Shown: positions 7,228 to 17,292 of the stretch, piece by piece
Numbering within the stretch: the stretch's first letter is position 1
Layout of the letters: each line of letters begins with the position of its first letter
The notes under the pieces: model-generated
Seen by the model: only the letters and a program-made list of their open reading frames with translations
The model's database searches: none
Told to the model about the DNA's origin: nothing
Source: CAVQSS01 sp963746605
Lineage (GTDB): Bacteria > Desulfobacterota > RBG-13-43-22
Assembly (NCBI GenBank): GCA_963746605.1
Contig: CAVVCH010000049.1
Location: 1-64,000, forward strand
Length of the DNA: 64,000 nucleotides
Reading direction: 5' to 3'
Position numbers and translations under genes: made by a program

Positions 7228-8531
7228 TTTTCGTACTCCTTACTCTCTTCGTTTTGATCGATCAGCAGGGAGGTCCGATCATCGCCGCGGATTCGGACAA
7301 GACCTTCCAGAAAATTAAAATTTTTGGCGAGGCTCTTTCGGAAATTCAAAAGAAGTACGTGGAGGATAAGGACTCCAAGGATCTTATTTACGGGGCCATC
7401 AAAGGGATGGTCAGCACCCTGGACCCCCATTCGGCCTTTTTAACCCCGGAGGAATTTAGAGAGCTGGAAATTGAAACCACCGGGATCTTCAGCGGGATCG
7501 GCATTGAAATCACTTTGAAAGATGGCATCTTAACCGTGGTTTCGCCCATCGAGGGAACTCCGGCAGATAAAGCCGGGTTGCGGGCCGGCGATAAAATTCT
7601 TCAGATCAACGAAAAATCCTCCAAAAATATGAGCTTGACCGAGGCGGTTCGTTTGATCCGGGGACAAAGAGGAACGAAAGTCAATCTGACCATCCTGCAC
7701 GAAGGCGAAAAGGAACCCCAAAAATACAGTATCACCAGGGAAGTCATCCCCATCAAGAGCGTTAAATCCAAAAGTTTGGAAGAGAATTATGGCTATATCC
7801 GGATCAGCACCTTTCAGGATAAAACCACCGAGGATTTCCAGGCGGCCTTGAAAAAGTTGGAGGCCACCAAAGGGGGTCTGAAAGGGTTGATCTTAGACTT
7901 ACGAAACGATCCGGGCGGCCTGCTGAACGAAGCGGTGAAGATAGCCGATGAATTCCTGGAGACCGGTTTGATCGTCTATACCCAGGGCCGGATCAAGGAT
8001 CAAAACCTGAAGTTCAGCGCCCATCCCAATAAGACCCCCAAAAATTACCCGATCGTGGTCTTGGTCAATGAGGGCAGCGCCAGCGCGTCCGAAATTGTTG
8101 CCGGAGCGCTCCAAGATCAAAAAAGGGCGATTATCTTGGGCACGCCCACGTTTGGCAAGGGGTCTGTCCAGACGATCATTCCCCTGGATGACGGATCCGG
8201 CCTGAAACTGACCACGGCGCGGTACTACACCCCCAACGGTCGATCCATTCAGGCCAAGGGTATCATCCCGGATATCCTGGTAAAAGGGAAGCCGCTGAAA
8301 AAGGGTGAAACCACGGAAAAAGAACCACGAATGTTGCGGGAAAAGGACCTGGAACGGCACATGGAGGAAGAAGGGAAGGCCAAAGAACCCGCCAATGGCA
8401 AAGAGATTCCGCCGGAAAGCAAAAAAACCCCTGGCGAAGAAGAGGCAGACGATCCCCAATTGGCCAGTGCCTTGCATTTGTTAAAAAGCTGGGGGGTTTT
8501 TTCACAAGTCTTCAAGCCGGCTGCGCCATAA
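7191..8531 (+). CDS. ctpA: Carboxy-terminal processing protease (S41A)
   Basis: 446 aa: membrane-anchoring N-terminal segment (YAGLIFVLLTLFVLIDQ), a CTP N-helical region, a PDZ domain (about 85-170, GIGIEITLKDG and AGLRAGDKILQIN) and the S41 protease core. The catalytic serine is in NEGSASASEIVAGAL and the lysine in GTPTFGKGSVQT. These periplasmic serine proteases trim C-termini of envelope proteins and peptidoglycan enzymes. The tail after residue 370 is charged and low in complexity. The common Desulfobacterota order ctpA followed by a YibQ-like deacetylase is present here: the next gene starts 11 bp downstream. Confidence 0.93.
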   Translation: MSKTAKIKYAGLIFVLLTLFVLIDQQGGPIIAADSDKTFQKIKIFGEALSEIQKKYVEDKDSKDLIYGAIKGMVSTLDPHSAFLTPEEFRELEIETTGIFSGIGIEITLKDGILTVVSPIEGTPADKAGLRAGDKILQINEKSSKNMSLTEAVRLIRGQRGTKVNLTILHEGEKEPQKYSITREVIPIKSVKSKSLEENYGYIRISTFQDKTTEDFQAALKKLEATKGGLKGLILDLRNDPGGLLNEAVKIADEFLETGLIVYTQGRIKDQNLKFSAHPNKTPKNYPIVVLVNEGSASASEIVAGALQDQKRAIILGTPTFGKGSVQTIIPLDDGSGLKLTTARYYTPNGRSIQAKGIIPDILVKGKPLKKGETTEKEPRMLREKDLERHMEEEGKAKEPANGKEIPPESKKTPGEEEADDPQLASALHLLKSWGVFSQVFKPAAP

Positions 8532-8541
8532 ATAACCTCCG

Positions 8542-9455
8542 GTGCCTCCGAAAAACAAAACGTCTCCCGAAAAAAAAGGAAGGATTCCCTTATACCAGGG
8601 AATCCTTGTCCTTTTTGGATTCTCCCTGGTTTTTTCCATCATCGGCGGTTATTATTTTTGGAAACATTATCTGAATCCAGGGCCGGTTCCTGAACTTCCT
8701 TACGAAGAATTGAAACCGCAGCCTCCCAAAGAAGTCCTTATCCCTCACACCCCACCCCCCGAAACAAGTGCCTTCGACTAAACCCATTCCGGAGTTTGCT
8801 AAAATAGCTATTGTTATCGATGACTTAGGTTATGATCGGCATATCGCCCAGGAATTTATCGACCTTCAGGTCCCCTTGACGCTTTCTTTTTTGCCTCAGG
8901 CACCTCACGCCAAGGAAATGGCCCTATTAGCCCGGGAAAAGGGCAAGGAAATCTTATTGCATCTGCCCATGGAACCTCTTGACTACCCCAGGACCAATCC
9001 GGGCCCCGGGGCACTCTTGCTCTCGATGAATGGGGCACGAAATCATACAGATTATCGATAATGATTTCAATATGTTTCCTTTTGTTCAGGGGGCCAACAA
9101 TCATATGGGCTCCCGTTTTACCGAAGACCGGGAAAAAATGAAGGTGGTTTTGGAATCCCTGAAAAAGAGAGATTTGTTTTTCTTGGACAGCCTTACCACT
9201 GCCCATTCGGTAGTTCCGTCCGTAGCTGAAGAGTTGGGAGTTAAATATCTCCAGAGAAATGTCTTCCTCGATAACGAAGTAGCCGAGGGGCCTATCAGGC
9301 AGCAATTGGAGAAATTGGTCCAGGTGGCCCATGCCCGCGGTTTCGCGGTTGGCTGCGGCCATCCTTATCCCCTGTTGTTACAAGTGATTCGAGACCAACT
9401 CCCTTCCTTAAAGAATAAAGTGGAAATCGTATCCCTTTCAAAGTTAATGAAATAG
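8542..9455 (+). CDS. Divergent polysaccharide deacetylase (YibQ-like), frameshifted
   Basis: Three frames joined, with shifts in the C-run near 8755 and near 9032. The N-terminus (GTG 8542) has a single membrane segment (YQGILVLFGFSLVFSIIGGY) and a Pro-rich linker. Next comes KIAIVIDDLGYDRHIAQEF and LTLSFLPQAPHAKEMALLAR, LHLPMEPLDYP, then ANNHMGSRFTEDREKMK and GHPYPLLL. The IDDLG, HLPMEP, NNHMGS and GHP motifs define the divergent polysaccharide deacetylase family (PF04748), NodB-fold envelope proteins often beside ctpA. About 300 aa if repaired, normal for the family. It ends 4 bp before plsY. Confidence 0.8.
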
Positions 9456-9459
9456 CCGG

Positions 9460-10065
9460 ATGATACTCTCCCTAACCCTTTTATTTATAATTGCCTACCT
9501 GATCGGTTCGATCCCCAGCGGTGTGATTTTATCAAAGCTCTTCGGCCAGGGGGATCTGCAGCGGCAGGGTAGTAAAAATATCGGGGCTACCAACGTCTCG
9601 CGGGTAATGGGCAAAAAGTGGGGGATTTTGACTCTACTGGGGGATGTGTTAAAAGGAATGATTGCGGTTTGGATTGGACAATGGGGATTCAGCAGTTTTT
9701 CCGGTTCCACCGGATACCCGTTGGCCGTGGTGGCTTTTGGGGCCTTTTTGGGGCATTGTTTTCCAGTTTATCTGGGCTTCAAGGGGGGCAAAGGGGTGGC
9801 TACGGCCTTGGGTATTTTCCTAGTGTTCAGCCCCCTGGTTGTGCTCTTGACCATTCCGATCTTCATAGCGACTACTTACCTGGGAAAATTCGTCTCTTTG
9901 GGTTCTATGGTTTCGGCCCTCTCCTTTCCGGTTTTGCTCGGTTGGCTACACTACCCGTCCGAAACCGTGGTTCTTTCCCTGTTCATTGCCTTGGGTATCA
10001 TCCTCAAACACCATGAAAACATTAAACGGATCCTTCGAGGGGAAGAGAAATCCTGGAAAAATTAG
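9460..10065 (+). CDS. plsY: Acyl-phosphate:glycerol-3-phosphate acyltransferase PlsY
   Basis: 201 aa polytopic membrane protein, full length and intact. The three catalytic loops are visible: GSIPSGVILSKLFGQGDLQ then GSKNIGATNVSR; GHCFPVYLGFKGGKGVATALG; and the late HHENIKRILRGEE. PlsY transfers an acyl group from acyl-phosphate to glycerol-3-phosphate, the first step of phospholipid synthesis; gpsA at 44-45 kb makes its acceptor. Its TAG stop lies inside the left copy of a 21-bp inverted repeat that flanks the next gene. Confidence 0.95.
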   Translation: MILSLTLLFIIAYLIGSIPSGVILSKLFGQGDLQRQGSKNIGATNVSRVMGKKWGILTLLGDVLKGMIAVWIGQWGFSSFSGSTGYPLAVVAFGAFLGHCFPVYLGFKGGKGVATALGIFLVFSPLVVLLTIPIFIATTYLGKFVSLGSMVSALSFPVLLGWLHYPSETVVLSLFIALGIILKHHENIKRILRGEEKSWKN

Positions 10066-10082
10066 ATTCTTACATCCATTGT
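10062..10082. repeat. Left arm of inverted repeat flanking the NYN gene
   Basis: 21 bp beginning TTAGATTCTTACATCCA; its exact reverse complement is at 10656-10676. Weaker similarity continues inward for about 20 bp to a shared TTTTTGGCT (ends near 10101). The arm includes the TAG stop of plsY. Confidence 0.9.
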
Positions 10083-10099
10083 CTGTTTATATTTTTTGG

Positions 10100-10621
10100 C
10101 TAAATCTTCTCCCAAAAGCGCGTCTCCCGTTTCTTCCGTTTGGAGATTCGATGGGATACCCCCTTCTTTTTTCTGGGGGTCACGGTTTCCTCCTCCTCAT
10201 CTTTGGCCTCAAATTTTTCATCCCCCTCCAATTTGGCGTTCACACGGGACGCGAATTCCAGAGAACCCATGGCCCCGGCCCCCTGAGACCGGCAATAGTT
10301 GACTAATTCCTGGTCGGAGGATACCACCAGGGATTGAGCGGGATTCTTCCGGACCAATCGTTTTATGATATCGTCCGCCGTTTCTCCCAAAGGGGAATAG
10401 GTTATTCTTATTCCCCGATAAAGGTCATGTTCTTCGCTGAATCCGCCACCCCGGCCGCCGTCGAAAACCACCGTCATGGAGAGAGGCGTTGTTCTCCGGT
10501 ACTCCGCCAACCACTGAAGCAATTTTTCTCTGCCCTGTGAAAAATTCTGAATCTCCACCCGGGCCAGGGGCTGGTAAAGTCGGATCAAATTGTACCCGTC
10601 AATTATTATCTGGACCGCCAT
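10100..10621 (-). CDS. YacP-like NYN-domain RNase
   Basis: About 173 aa from ATG 10621 (a TTG at 10636 is also in frame). NYN/PIN-fold motifs: VQIIIDGYNLI at the N-terminus, MTVVFDGGRGG, ETADDIIKRLV and SLVVSSDQELVNY, supplying the acidic metal-binding residues. The C-terminus is charged (RKKKGVSHRISKRKKRE). YacP (Rae1-like) proteins are ribosome-associated endoribonucleases in Firmicutes; the activity is inferred. It follows parB on the same strand, but the gene is neatly enclosed by 21-bp inverted repeats that coincide with the stops of plsY and parB, so its orientation might be switchable. Confidence 0.85.
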   Translation of the reverse strand: MAVQIIIDGYNLIRLYQPLARVEIQNFSQGREKLLQWLAEYRRTTPLSMTVVFDGGRGGGFSEEHDLYRGIRITYSPLGETADDIIKRLVRKNPAQSLVVSSDQELVNYCRSQGAGAMGSLEFASRVNAKLEGDEKFEAKDEEEETVTPRKKKGVSHRISKRKKRETRFWEKI

Positions 10622-10655
10622 TAATGCCCCAGCCAAAAATATTTGAAAATTCAGA

Positions 10656-10676
10656 ACAATGGATGTAAGAATCTAA
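10656..10676. repeat. Right arm of inverted repeat flanking the NYN gene
   Basis: Perfect inverted copy of 10062-10082. It includes the TAG stop of parB (10673-10675 on the minus strand). Inward similarity runs to about 10631. Confidence 0.9.
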
Positions 10677-11532
10677 CGATGCATCAGGAGATCCACCAGA
10701 CGAATCAGTTCTTCTTCCGAAAGAAAATGGATCTCAATGCGCCCCCCTTTTTTCCTCTCTTGACTTGAACTTTTGTCTGGTATTGCCGGATTAGAGGCTT
10801 GATCCAATCCTCCTCCCGTTCTCTCGGGGGGAAGCTTTTCCGGACCAAACCATTTCCCCTCTTTTTGATCCTTTTTTCCAGTTCCCGGACGGAGAGGCCG
10901 CGCTGGATAATGAGGTCGGCCAACTCCAACTGCTCTTGGGAAGAATCCAGGCTTAATAAGCACTTGGCCTGCCCCAGCGACAATTGTCCCGCCATCATTT
11001 TTTCCCGAATTTGAAGGGGGAGTTTCAAAATCCTTAACAAATTGGCAACGGTTGAGCGATCCTTGCCCACCCTTTGCCCGATTTCCTCCTGAGATAATCC
11101 GAATTCTTCCAGCAATTGCTGATAGGCCTCCGCTTCCTCCAGGGGATTCAAATTCTGCCGCTGAATATTTTCAATCAGGGCCAATTCCAATTGCTGGTGT
11201 CCGTCGGTTTCCTTTATGACCACCGGCACTTCATGAAGGCCGGCTTTTTGGGCAGCCCGCCACCGTCGTTCTCCGGCGATCAATTCGTAACCATTTTCCA
11301 CCGGCTTAACCACCAAGGGTTGGATGATGCCATGCTCTCGGATGGATTCGGCCAATTGTTCTATCGCCGCGCTGCCCACCTTTTTCCGGGGCTGCCAGGG
11401 GTTTGGTCGGATTTCTTCAATCCCCACCAGCAGGAAAGTCCGCTTTCGGACCTCCGGGGCCGGTTGCGCCTGGGGAATCAGGGCCCCCAATCCCTTCCCT
11501 AAACCTTTTTTTTGAGGTTTCGTTTCAGCCAT
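10673..11532 (-). CDS. parB: Chromosome partitioning protein ParB, frameshifted near C-terminus
   Basis: Start ATG at 11532 (MAETKPQKKGLGKGLGALIP), about 286 aa when repaired. ParB/Srx CTPase domain with AGERRWRAAQKAG and ENIQRQNLNPLEEAEAY, HTH with SQEEIGQRVGKDRSTVANLL, and C-terminal dimerisation segment RIEIHFLSEEELIRLVDLL, which appears only after a shift in the C6/T6 homopolymer near 10750. ParB loads on parS, slides as a CTP clamp and organises the origin region. It overlaps parA by 8 bp (ATGGCTGA). The homopolymer location and intact end argue for a sequencing error. Confidence 0.92.
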
Positions 11533-12299
11533 CCACCTGCCCCCTTTCCAATAATTCTTTTCCCAACTCCAGATAGCTTTGGGCCCCCCGCGAATGAAGG
11601 TCATATTGGATGACCGGCATCCCGTGGCTGGGGCTTTCGCTGATCCGTACATTTCGGGGAATCACCGTTTTAAAGACCAGGTCTTCAAAATGGGCCCGGA
11701 CCTCTTCTTCCACCTGGCCGGACAGGTTATTTCGGGAATCAAACATGGTCAAGAGGATCCCCTCGATTCTCAGGGAGGGATTCAACTTCTGTTGAACCAG
11801 CGCCACGGTCTTGAGCAGCTTGCTCAATCCTTCCATGGCATAAAATTCACATTGAGTGGGGATAATCAAGGTCTGGGCCGCGGTCATAGCATTTAAGGTC
11901 AGCAACCCTAATGAGGGCGGGGCATCCAGGAAAATAAAATCATATCGGGGAACCAAAGGGGCAATTTTTTCCCTCAGGACCCCTTCGCGATCAGAAGTTT
12001 GGACCAGTTCGATTTCCGCCCCCACGAGATTGATATCGGCTGGAAGCAATTGCAGATAACGGGAAGGCTGTAGAGAGTATCAGATCCTCGGCCGGAATCG
12101 ATCCGGTCAATAAATGATATAGGGTTAGTCGGCTCTCCTCTTCCGGCACTCCCAATCCGCCGGTGGCATTTCCCTGCGGATCGCAGTCCACGATCAGCGT
12201 TCTTTTTTCACCCAGGGCCAGGGCGGCCGCCAAGTTAATCACCGTGGCGGTCTTACCCACCCCCCCTTTTTGATTAGCCACCGCAATGACTTTACCCAT
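11525..12299 (-). CDS. parA: Chromosome partitioning ATPase ParA (Soj), frameshifted
   Basis: ATG at 12299 is chosen because GGGGGTGAT lies just upstream. Deviant Walker A is KGGVGKTATVINLAAAL; VDCDPQGNATGGLG follows. Near 12065 the frame shifts (AFP then YLQLLPADINLVGAEIELVQ), after which FIFLDAPPSLGLLTLNAM (Walker B), PTQCEFYAMEGLSKL and the C-terminal helices complete a normal 257-aa ParA. It uses ATP-dependent DNA binding to position ParB-parS complexes. First gene of parA-parB, with parS 64 bp upstream. Confidence 0.92.
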
Positions 12300-12362
12300 A
12301 ATCACCCCCTGTTTCTAATCGCTATCATTAGGCCAGAAACACTTTTTTTTCAACGATTAAAA

Positions 12363-12378
12363 TGTTCCACGTGGAACA
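12363..12378. promoter_or_regulatory. parS: parS centromere site
   Basis: Perfect 16-bp palindrome TGTTCCACGTGGAACA, a known-type variant of the bacterial parS consensus TGTTTCACGTGAAACA. It sits 64 bp upstream of parA, the expected place. The rest of 12306-12577 is AT-rich and holds no gene; it should include promoters for parA (-) and amtB (+), but I see no convincing boxes. Confidence 0.9.
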
Positions 12379-12577
12379 AGTCCTTCCTTCATTTGGGCAT
12401 ATCGCCACTCAATTAAGATACATTATTGTAATTATATTTTTTAATTATATTACATTAATGTAATATTTTTCTAGCGATGCAAAAATACAACCTATTAATA
12501 TCATTATATTTTTATTAAGAGCCGGCGGGCACCTCCTTTGCATAGATTCCGCTGGAAATAGGTTTAAGGAGATTCTT

Positions 12578-13901
12578 ATGATGAAAAAAAGTTGGCTCTG
12601 CCTGTTATCTTGGCCCTTGTGGGGGCTGCCGGAAATCGCTTTTTCCGCCGACAAAATCCCGATTGATACCGGTTCTACCGCCTGGATGCTGATTTCGACC
12701 GCGCTGGTCCTTTTGATGGTTCCCGGACTGGCCATGTTTTACGGCGGCCTGGTCCGCAACAAAAACGTGCTGGGCACCATGATGCACAGCTTTGTCTCCA
12801 TGGCCATTATCGGGGTTCTCTGGGCCGTCTGCGGCTACGCGCTTTCCTTCGGCAAAAACATAATGGGGGGCTGGATCGGCTGGAATCCGGACTATTTTTT
12901 TCTGAAAGGGATTGACGAGGCCATTCATCCCGCTGGGGTTCCCGAATATGTGGTGGCCATGTTTCAGGGGAAATTTGCCATTATCACGCCCGCCCTGATC
13001 GCCGGGGCCTTTGCCGAACGGGTCCGTTTTCGCAGTTACTGCGTCTTCATCACCCTTTGGTTTCTGCTGGTTTACTGCCCTTTGTGTCATTGGGTTTGGG
13101 CGGAGGATGGATTTCTCTTCAATCTCGGCGCCAGGGGGGTCATCGACCTGGCCGGCGGCACCGTGATCCACGTTTCCGCCGGAGTGAGCGCCCTGGTGGC
13201 CGTGCTGTTTTTGGGGGCCCGCAAGGGGTATCCCCGCCTTTCCGCCACGCCGAACAATCTGGTCATCACCATGATCGGCGCCGGGACTCTTGTGGGTCGG
13301 CTGGTTTGGATTCAATGCCGGAAGCACCGTTTCCAGCGGCCTGGATACGGCCCGGGCTTTAACCATGACCCAGATCTCGGCGGCTTCCGGGGCCTTAACC
13401 TGGATGCTGATTGAGGCCCTGCACCTGCACAAAGCCACTTCCTTAGGTTTTGTTACCGGGATCCTGGCCGGCCTGGTGGTTATCACCCCGGCGGCCGGTG
13501 TGGTCCAGCCCTACGGGGCCATCATTCTCGGGGCGGCTTCCTCCCTGGTCTGTTATGGGGCCATCCTGATGAAATATAAACTCGGCTACGACGATACCCT
13601 GGATGTCTTCGGGGTCCACGGGGTGGGCAGCGGCCTGGGGGTTCTGTTACTTTCCTTCTTCATCCGCCCCAGTTGGATGGCCGAGGCAGCGCAAAAAGCA
13701 GGGGGCGCCTGGACGATTTGGAACCAACTGGGCGTTCAGGCCGCCGGGATCGGCATCACCATCGTCTATGCCGCCCTTTTGACCTGGCTGCTGGTCTGGC
13801 TGATTAATAAGGTGATGGGCTTCCGATTGGATGAACAGGACGAGATGATCGGGATGGATCAAAGCCTCCATGGAGAACAAGGCTACGGGCTGCTGGGATA
13901 A
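12578..13901 (+). CDS. amtB: Ammonium transporter Amt, frameshifted
   Basis: Start ATG 12578 with AAGGAG 7 nt upstream. Signal-like N-terminus, then STAWMLISTALVLLMVPGLA, FYGGLVRNKNVLGTMMHSF and GAFAERVRFRSY, all Amt hallmarks; a periplasmic-facing vestibule and the channel histidines (HWVW, HGVGS) are present. Around 13290 the frame shifts by one (MIGAGTL then WVGWFGFNAGSTVSSG), after which the protein runs to GEQGYGLLG. About 440 aa repaired. The trimeric inner-membrane channel takes up ammonium. No glnK gene is adjacent, unlike the usual amtB-glnK pair. Confidence 0.9.
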
Positions 13902-14327
13902 GAGAGGAATTTGACGCTTCAGTTTGTTGCCCTTGAAAGGGGAGGCCAGAACCTCCCCTACCCAACAAATGGTCCTCCAAGATAAAGTTCTTATGACGCG
14001 GAAGTCTTTTCCCCGCCGATGCCCGGGCTCGGCTCATTTCATCTCCTGTAGCACAGCCGCCCGGAAAGATATCCGCAGGGCGCCGAATGGGCCCGCCCTG
14101 CGAATATCCCCTCCTTCAAGAACCATAAGAGAAAAGCCATGGAGAGGAGATTACTCAATGGAACGTCTCAAGGTTTATTGAATCAATTAAGCGGCCTTAG
14201 AAGATAGGAAAAGGACTTTATTCGTGGATAATGCAAGAGAAATCTTCCACTTTTTAGGAAAGTTCAATGGATTATAACGGCAACGAGAGAATTGAATGGC
14301 CGGCTGCAAAAAACACCCTGAGGGGAT
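13902..14327. other. Intergenic region without a supported gene
   Basis: Between amtB and the first MITE copy. Short open frames exist but none has a ribosome site, a plausible protein or a recognisable motif. It contains two hairpins (GGGGAGG/CCTCCCC near 13940 and the strong one at 14068-14108). Confidence 0.5.
14068..14108. repeat. Strong intergenic hairpin
   Basis: GATATCCGCAGGGCG (14068-14082) pairs with CGCCCTGCGAATATC (14094-14108), 14 of 15 positions, around an 11-nt loop. No T-tract follows, so it is a REP-like palindrome rather than a clear terminator. Confidence 0.6.
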
Positions 14328-14508
14328 CTCAAAAAGTCAATTTTGTCATCCTGACCGAAGGGAATGGATCTCGTAACGAATTTAAAGTAATTGATTCCTT
14401 CGCAGAGTCTTTCCCTGAACCGAAAAGCGAGATCCTTCGCTCCGCTCAGGATGACAGGTAGGCGGAGGGCTCAGAAAGACAACTACCATCATTGATGACT
14501 TTTTGCGA
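14328..14508. mobile_element. MITE-like repeat, copy 1
   Basis: About 181 bp bounded by CTCAAAAAGTC (left) and GACTTTTTGCGA (right), terminal inverted repeats with one mismatch. The interior shares blocks with copy 2 at 24082-24310: GTCATCCTGA, CCTGAACCGAAAAGC, and GATCCTTCGCTCCGCTCAGG followed by ATGACA. No transposase is encoded. The right 60 bp form the 3' end of the SNF2 helicase gene. Confidence 0.7.
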
Positions 14509-17057
14509 AACCATCATCCTGGCCTTTAACTTTTTTGACCCTTCGGTTAACCCTCCCAGCAGCGCCCCCAGCGATGAAAGAAGCGTTTGGATCGCCTCCG
14601 GTTCGGGCATTGGAATTTTCAGAAAGGCCCGGCCACTCACCTCATCCCGTTCCAGAAGCGGAGACAGGCCCTTGGGGGAGGACGGGGCAGCACTTTCCCG
14701 GGTGCGGAGCGGTCAGGGTCTGACTCAGGTCCATCAGGAACTCGGCCCCCCGAACCAGCAGGGTGTTCAACCCTTCCAGACCTTTTCCCGGTTCCAGCTC
14801 AGGAAACCCGGCGACTCCCCCGGTTTTCGATTCCCGTTCCAGTTGCTCGGCCCGATCCGCCAGGGCCTCGTCCCGCTCGGCTTCTCGTTGGGCCTGCTCT
14901 TCCACCAGTGGATCGGATTTTTCGATTTTTTCGGTGATCGTTTCCACGGTGTTCATGAACCGTTTCATCTGGGATTCACCGATCATGACCACATCCTCAC
15001 CGTCCTGATCCAAGGCCCCGGCAAATACGGATTTCTTGAATTTGAGCAGCTCAAGGATCCGGGCTTCAATCGATCCGGAGCTGACGAAATTGACCACTCG
15101 CACCGTCCGCCGCTGCCCCAGCCGGTGGACCCGGCCGATGCGCTGCTCCAGGACCGCCGGGTTCCAGGGAATATCCATGTTGATCACCAGCGAACCGCTT
15201 TGCAGGTTCAAACCCACCCCGCCGGCATCGGTGGACAGAAAGACCCGGACCCGGTCGTCGTCCTTGAAGCGGGTCACCAGGTCGCGGCGCTGCCGGGAGG
15301 GCAGACTGCCGTTCAGATGCACATAGCCGATGTCGTTGCGCTTCAGGACCGCCTCAACCAGTTCCGTCATCCGCAGCCACTGGCTGAAGATGACCGCCTT
15401 TTCTCCCCCTTCCAGAATATTTTCCTGAAGCAGCTCTTCCAGTTCTTCGATCTTCGGCCCGTGGATGGTCTTCTTGTCCACCAGGTAGGTGTTGTCCGCG
15501 GCCCGGCGCATCCCCTCCAGGGCGATCATCAGGCGGCGCTGGTCGGCTTCGGTCAGGAATTTGTAACGACGCCATTTGCCCACAATTTTGACGACGATTT
15601 CATAAAACTCATCGTGCAGGGTCCGCTGCTCCCGGGTCAGGGGGACGAAAATATTCTGGTCGATCCGGGCCGGGAGCTGGCGCAGCACCTCGTCTTTCCT
15701 GCGCCGCAGCAGCACCGGTTTCAACGTTTCCCGAATCTTCTGCAGATGTTGATAGCCCACGACCTTGCCGTCTTCATCCCGGACCTGATGCTGGTGAACA
15801 AAGCGATACAGAGGGCCCAGATGGCGGCGGTCGATGAATTCCATGATGGAATGCAGTTCCTCGATCCGGTTTTCCAGCGGCGTCCCGGTCAGCACCAGGG
15901 CGAAGGGCGATTCCAACTGTTTTACGCTTTTGGCCGTTCGGGTTTTCCAGTTTTTTATGCGCTGGGCCTCGTCCAGGATGATCAGGTCCGGCCCCCAGCC
16001 GGCGATGGCCTCCAGGTCGCGAAAGACCAGTTCATAGTTGATGATGTTGTAAAAGGTCGGTCGGCCAAAAAGTTCCCGACGGCGCGCATTCAATCCCTCG
16101 ATCACCGTGGCCTGACGGTCGGTGAATTTTTCAATCTCGGTTTTCCACTGATATTTGAGGGAAGTGGGAGAAACGATCAGGACCTTTTCCAGGTGAAAAA
16201 ACCGGGCCATCAGTTCGGCAGCGGCCAGGGCCTGAACGGTTTTTCCCAGGCCCATGTCATCCCCCAGCAGGCTGCGCCCGGCGCTCAACGCAAACAAGGC
16301 CCCCTCCCGCTGATAGGGATAGAGATCGGTTTTCAGCAGATCTTTAAAAATCGGGCTTCGATGGCCTTCCCGGAGCTGCTCTCCAATGATCTTGGCCCGC
16401 TCCCGAGCCTCCTGATGCTCGGCCACCCAGGCCAGCACCTCGTCATGACAGCGCACTTCGTGACCGTTGGACTTGGGTCGGTCCTGAAGCAACCGGGGCA
16501 AGTCCAGCAGGTATTCGTCCCGGAGAGTCCCTTGACCATCAAATAGCTTATTCGCCCAGGTCTGCACCGGCCGAGGCAGATCCCTTCCCGGGTTGAACCG
16601 AATTTCCTGTTTCAGGCCGTGGTGGAGATAGATTTCCGAATAGGGGGGCTGATATCCGGCCGCCAGGACCTTTCGGGCCCCCCGTTTCTTTTCCAGACGG
16701 GAAAGGGTAAATTCGAGATGCTTGCAGGTTCCCAGATTGTTGACGGCGAAGTCCGGACAGGAACAATAGTTCGCGCCGGGCTGGTTGCCCCGGATGATGA
16801 GGTTATAGGTTTTTCCCGAGATCGGATTGGTCAGCCGGAAATCGGAAAAAATCGGATGGTCCCCCACATTCTTAAGGATAAAGTTTTGTAGGATCCCGTA
16901 TTCTTTCCGCAGGGTCTTGCTGCCACTCCTCCAGCGACAGATCCTCAGGTTTATGGGTCCGGGAAACGGTCAGCTTTAGCGGCTTTTTCTTCTTTTTCGT
17001 GGGTTTTGACCCGGAACCGGATCGCGCAGTCTTATTTTTGTTGGAATTGGCTCCCAT
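14446..17057 (-). CDS. SWIM zinc finger + SNF2-family helicase, frameshifted at both ends
   Basis: About 860 aa when frames are joined. N-terminus from ATG 17057 is Lys-rich (KPTKKKKKPLKL) and shifts near 16920 into KEYGILQNFILKN. A SWIM finger CSCPDFAVNNLGTCKH follows, then the SNF2 ATPase: DDMGLGKTVQALAAAEL (Walker A), LDEAQRIKN (DEAQ box), VLTGTPLENR, helicase C with FSQWLRM, STDAGGVGLNLQ and QRIGRVHRLGQ. Near 14670 another shift leads to SGRAFLKIPMPEPEAIQTLL, a conserved tail. The final 20 or so codons (from SQKVIND) lie inside MITE copy 1, so the native C-terminus was replaced. Such proteins remodel nucleic acid-protein complexes; role unknown. Confidence 0.85.
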
Positions 17058-17292
17058 ACTGGTATTCCTTCCATGGGAATTGGTTGCAGAAGTCCCCCGC
17101 TGAAAGGCGGATCGGCGAACAGAGTATAAAAAGCCGACCGAATCCGGTCAAGAAGATTGTGGCCTACTTATTTCTTAGGCCGGGGAATGCCGGCGGGGTG
17201 ATTTCGGCTTGCTTAAGGTCCCTTCATTCCCCTATAATGTTCCTAATCAGAATCATGCCCATTGAACCCTTCTCCCCTGGAAAGGATAAACC

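Noticed and set aside
12605..13486. 293-codon open frame on the minus strand
   Set aside because: Antisense to amtB; Gly/His/Asp-rich with no motif.
13924..14181. 85-codon frame after amtB
   Set aside because: No ribosome site, Arg/Pro-rich, spans a strong hairpin; not coding.
14492..16546. 684-codon open frame on the plus strand
   Set aside because: Antisense to the SNF2 helicase, with FQ/DH-rich composition and no domain; a codon-bias shadow.
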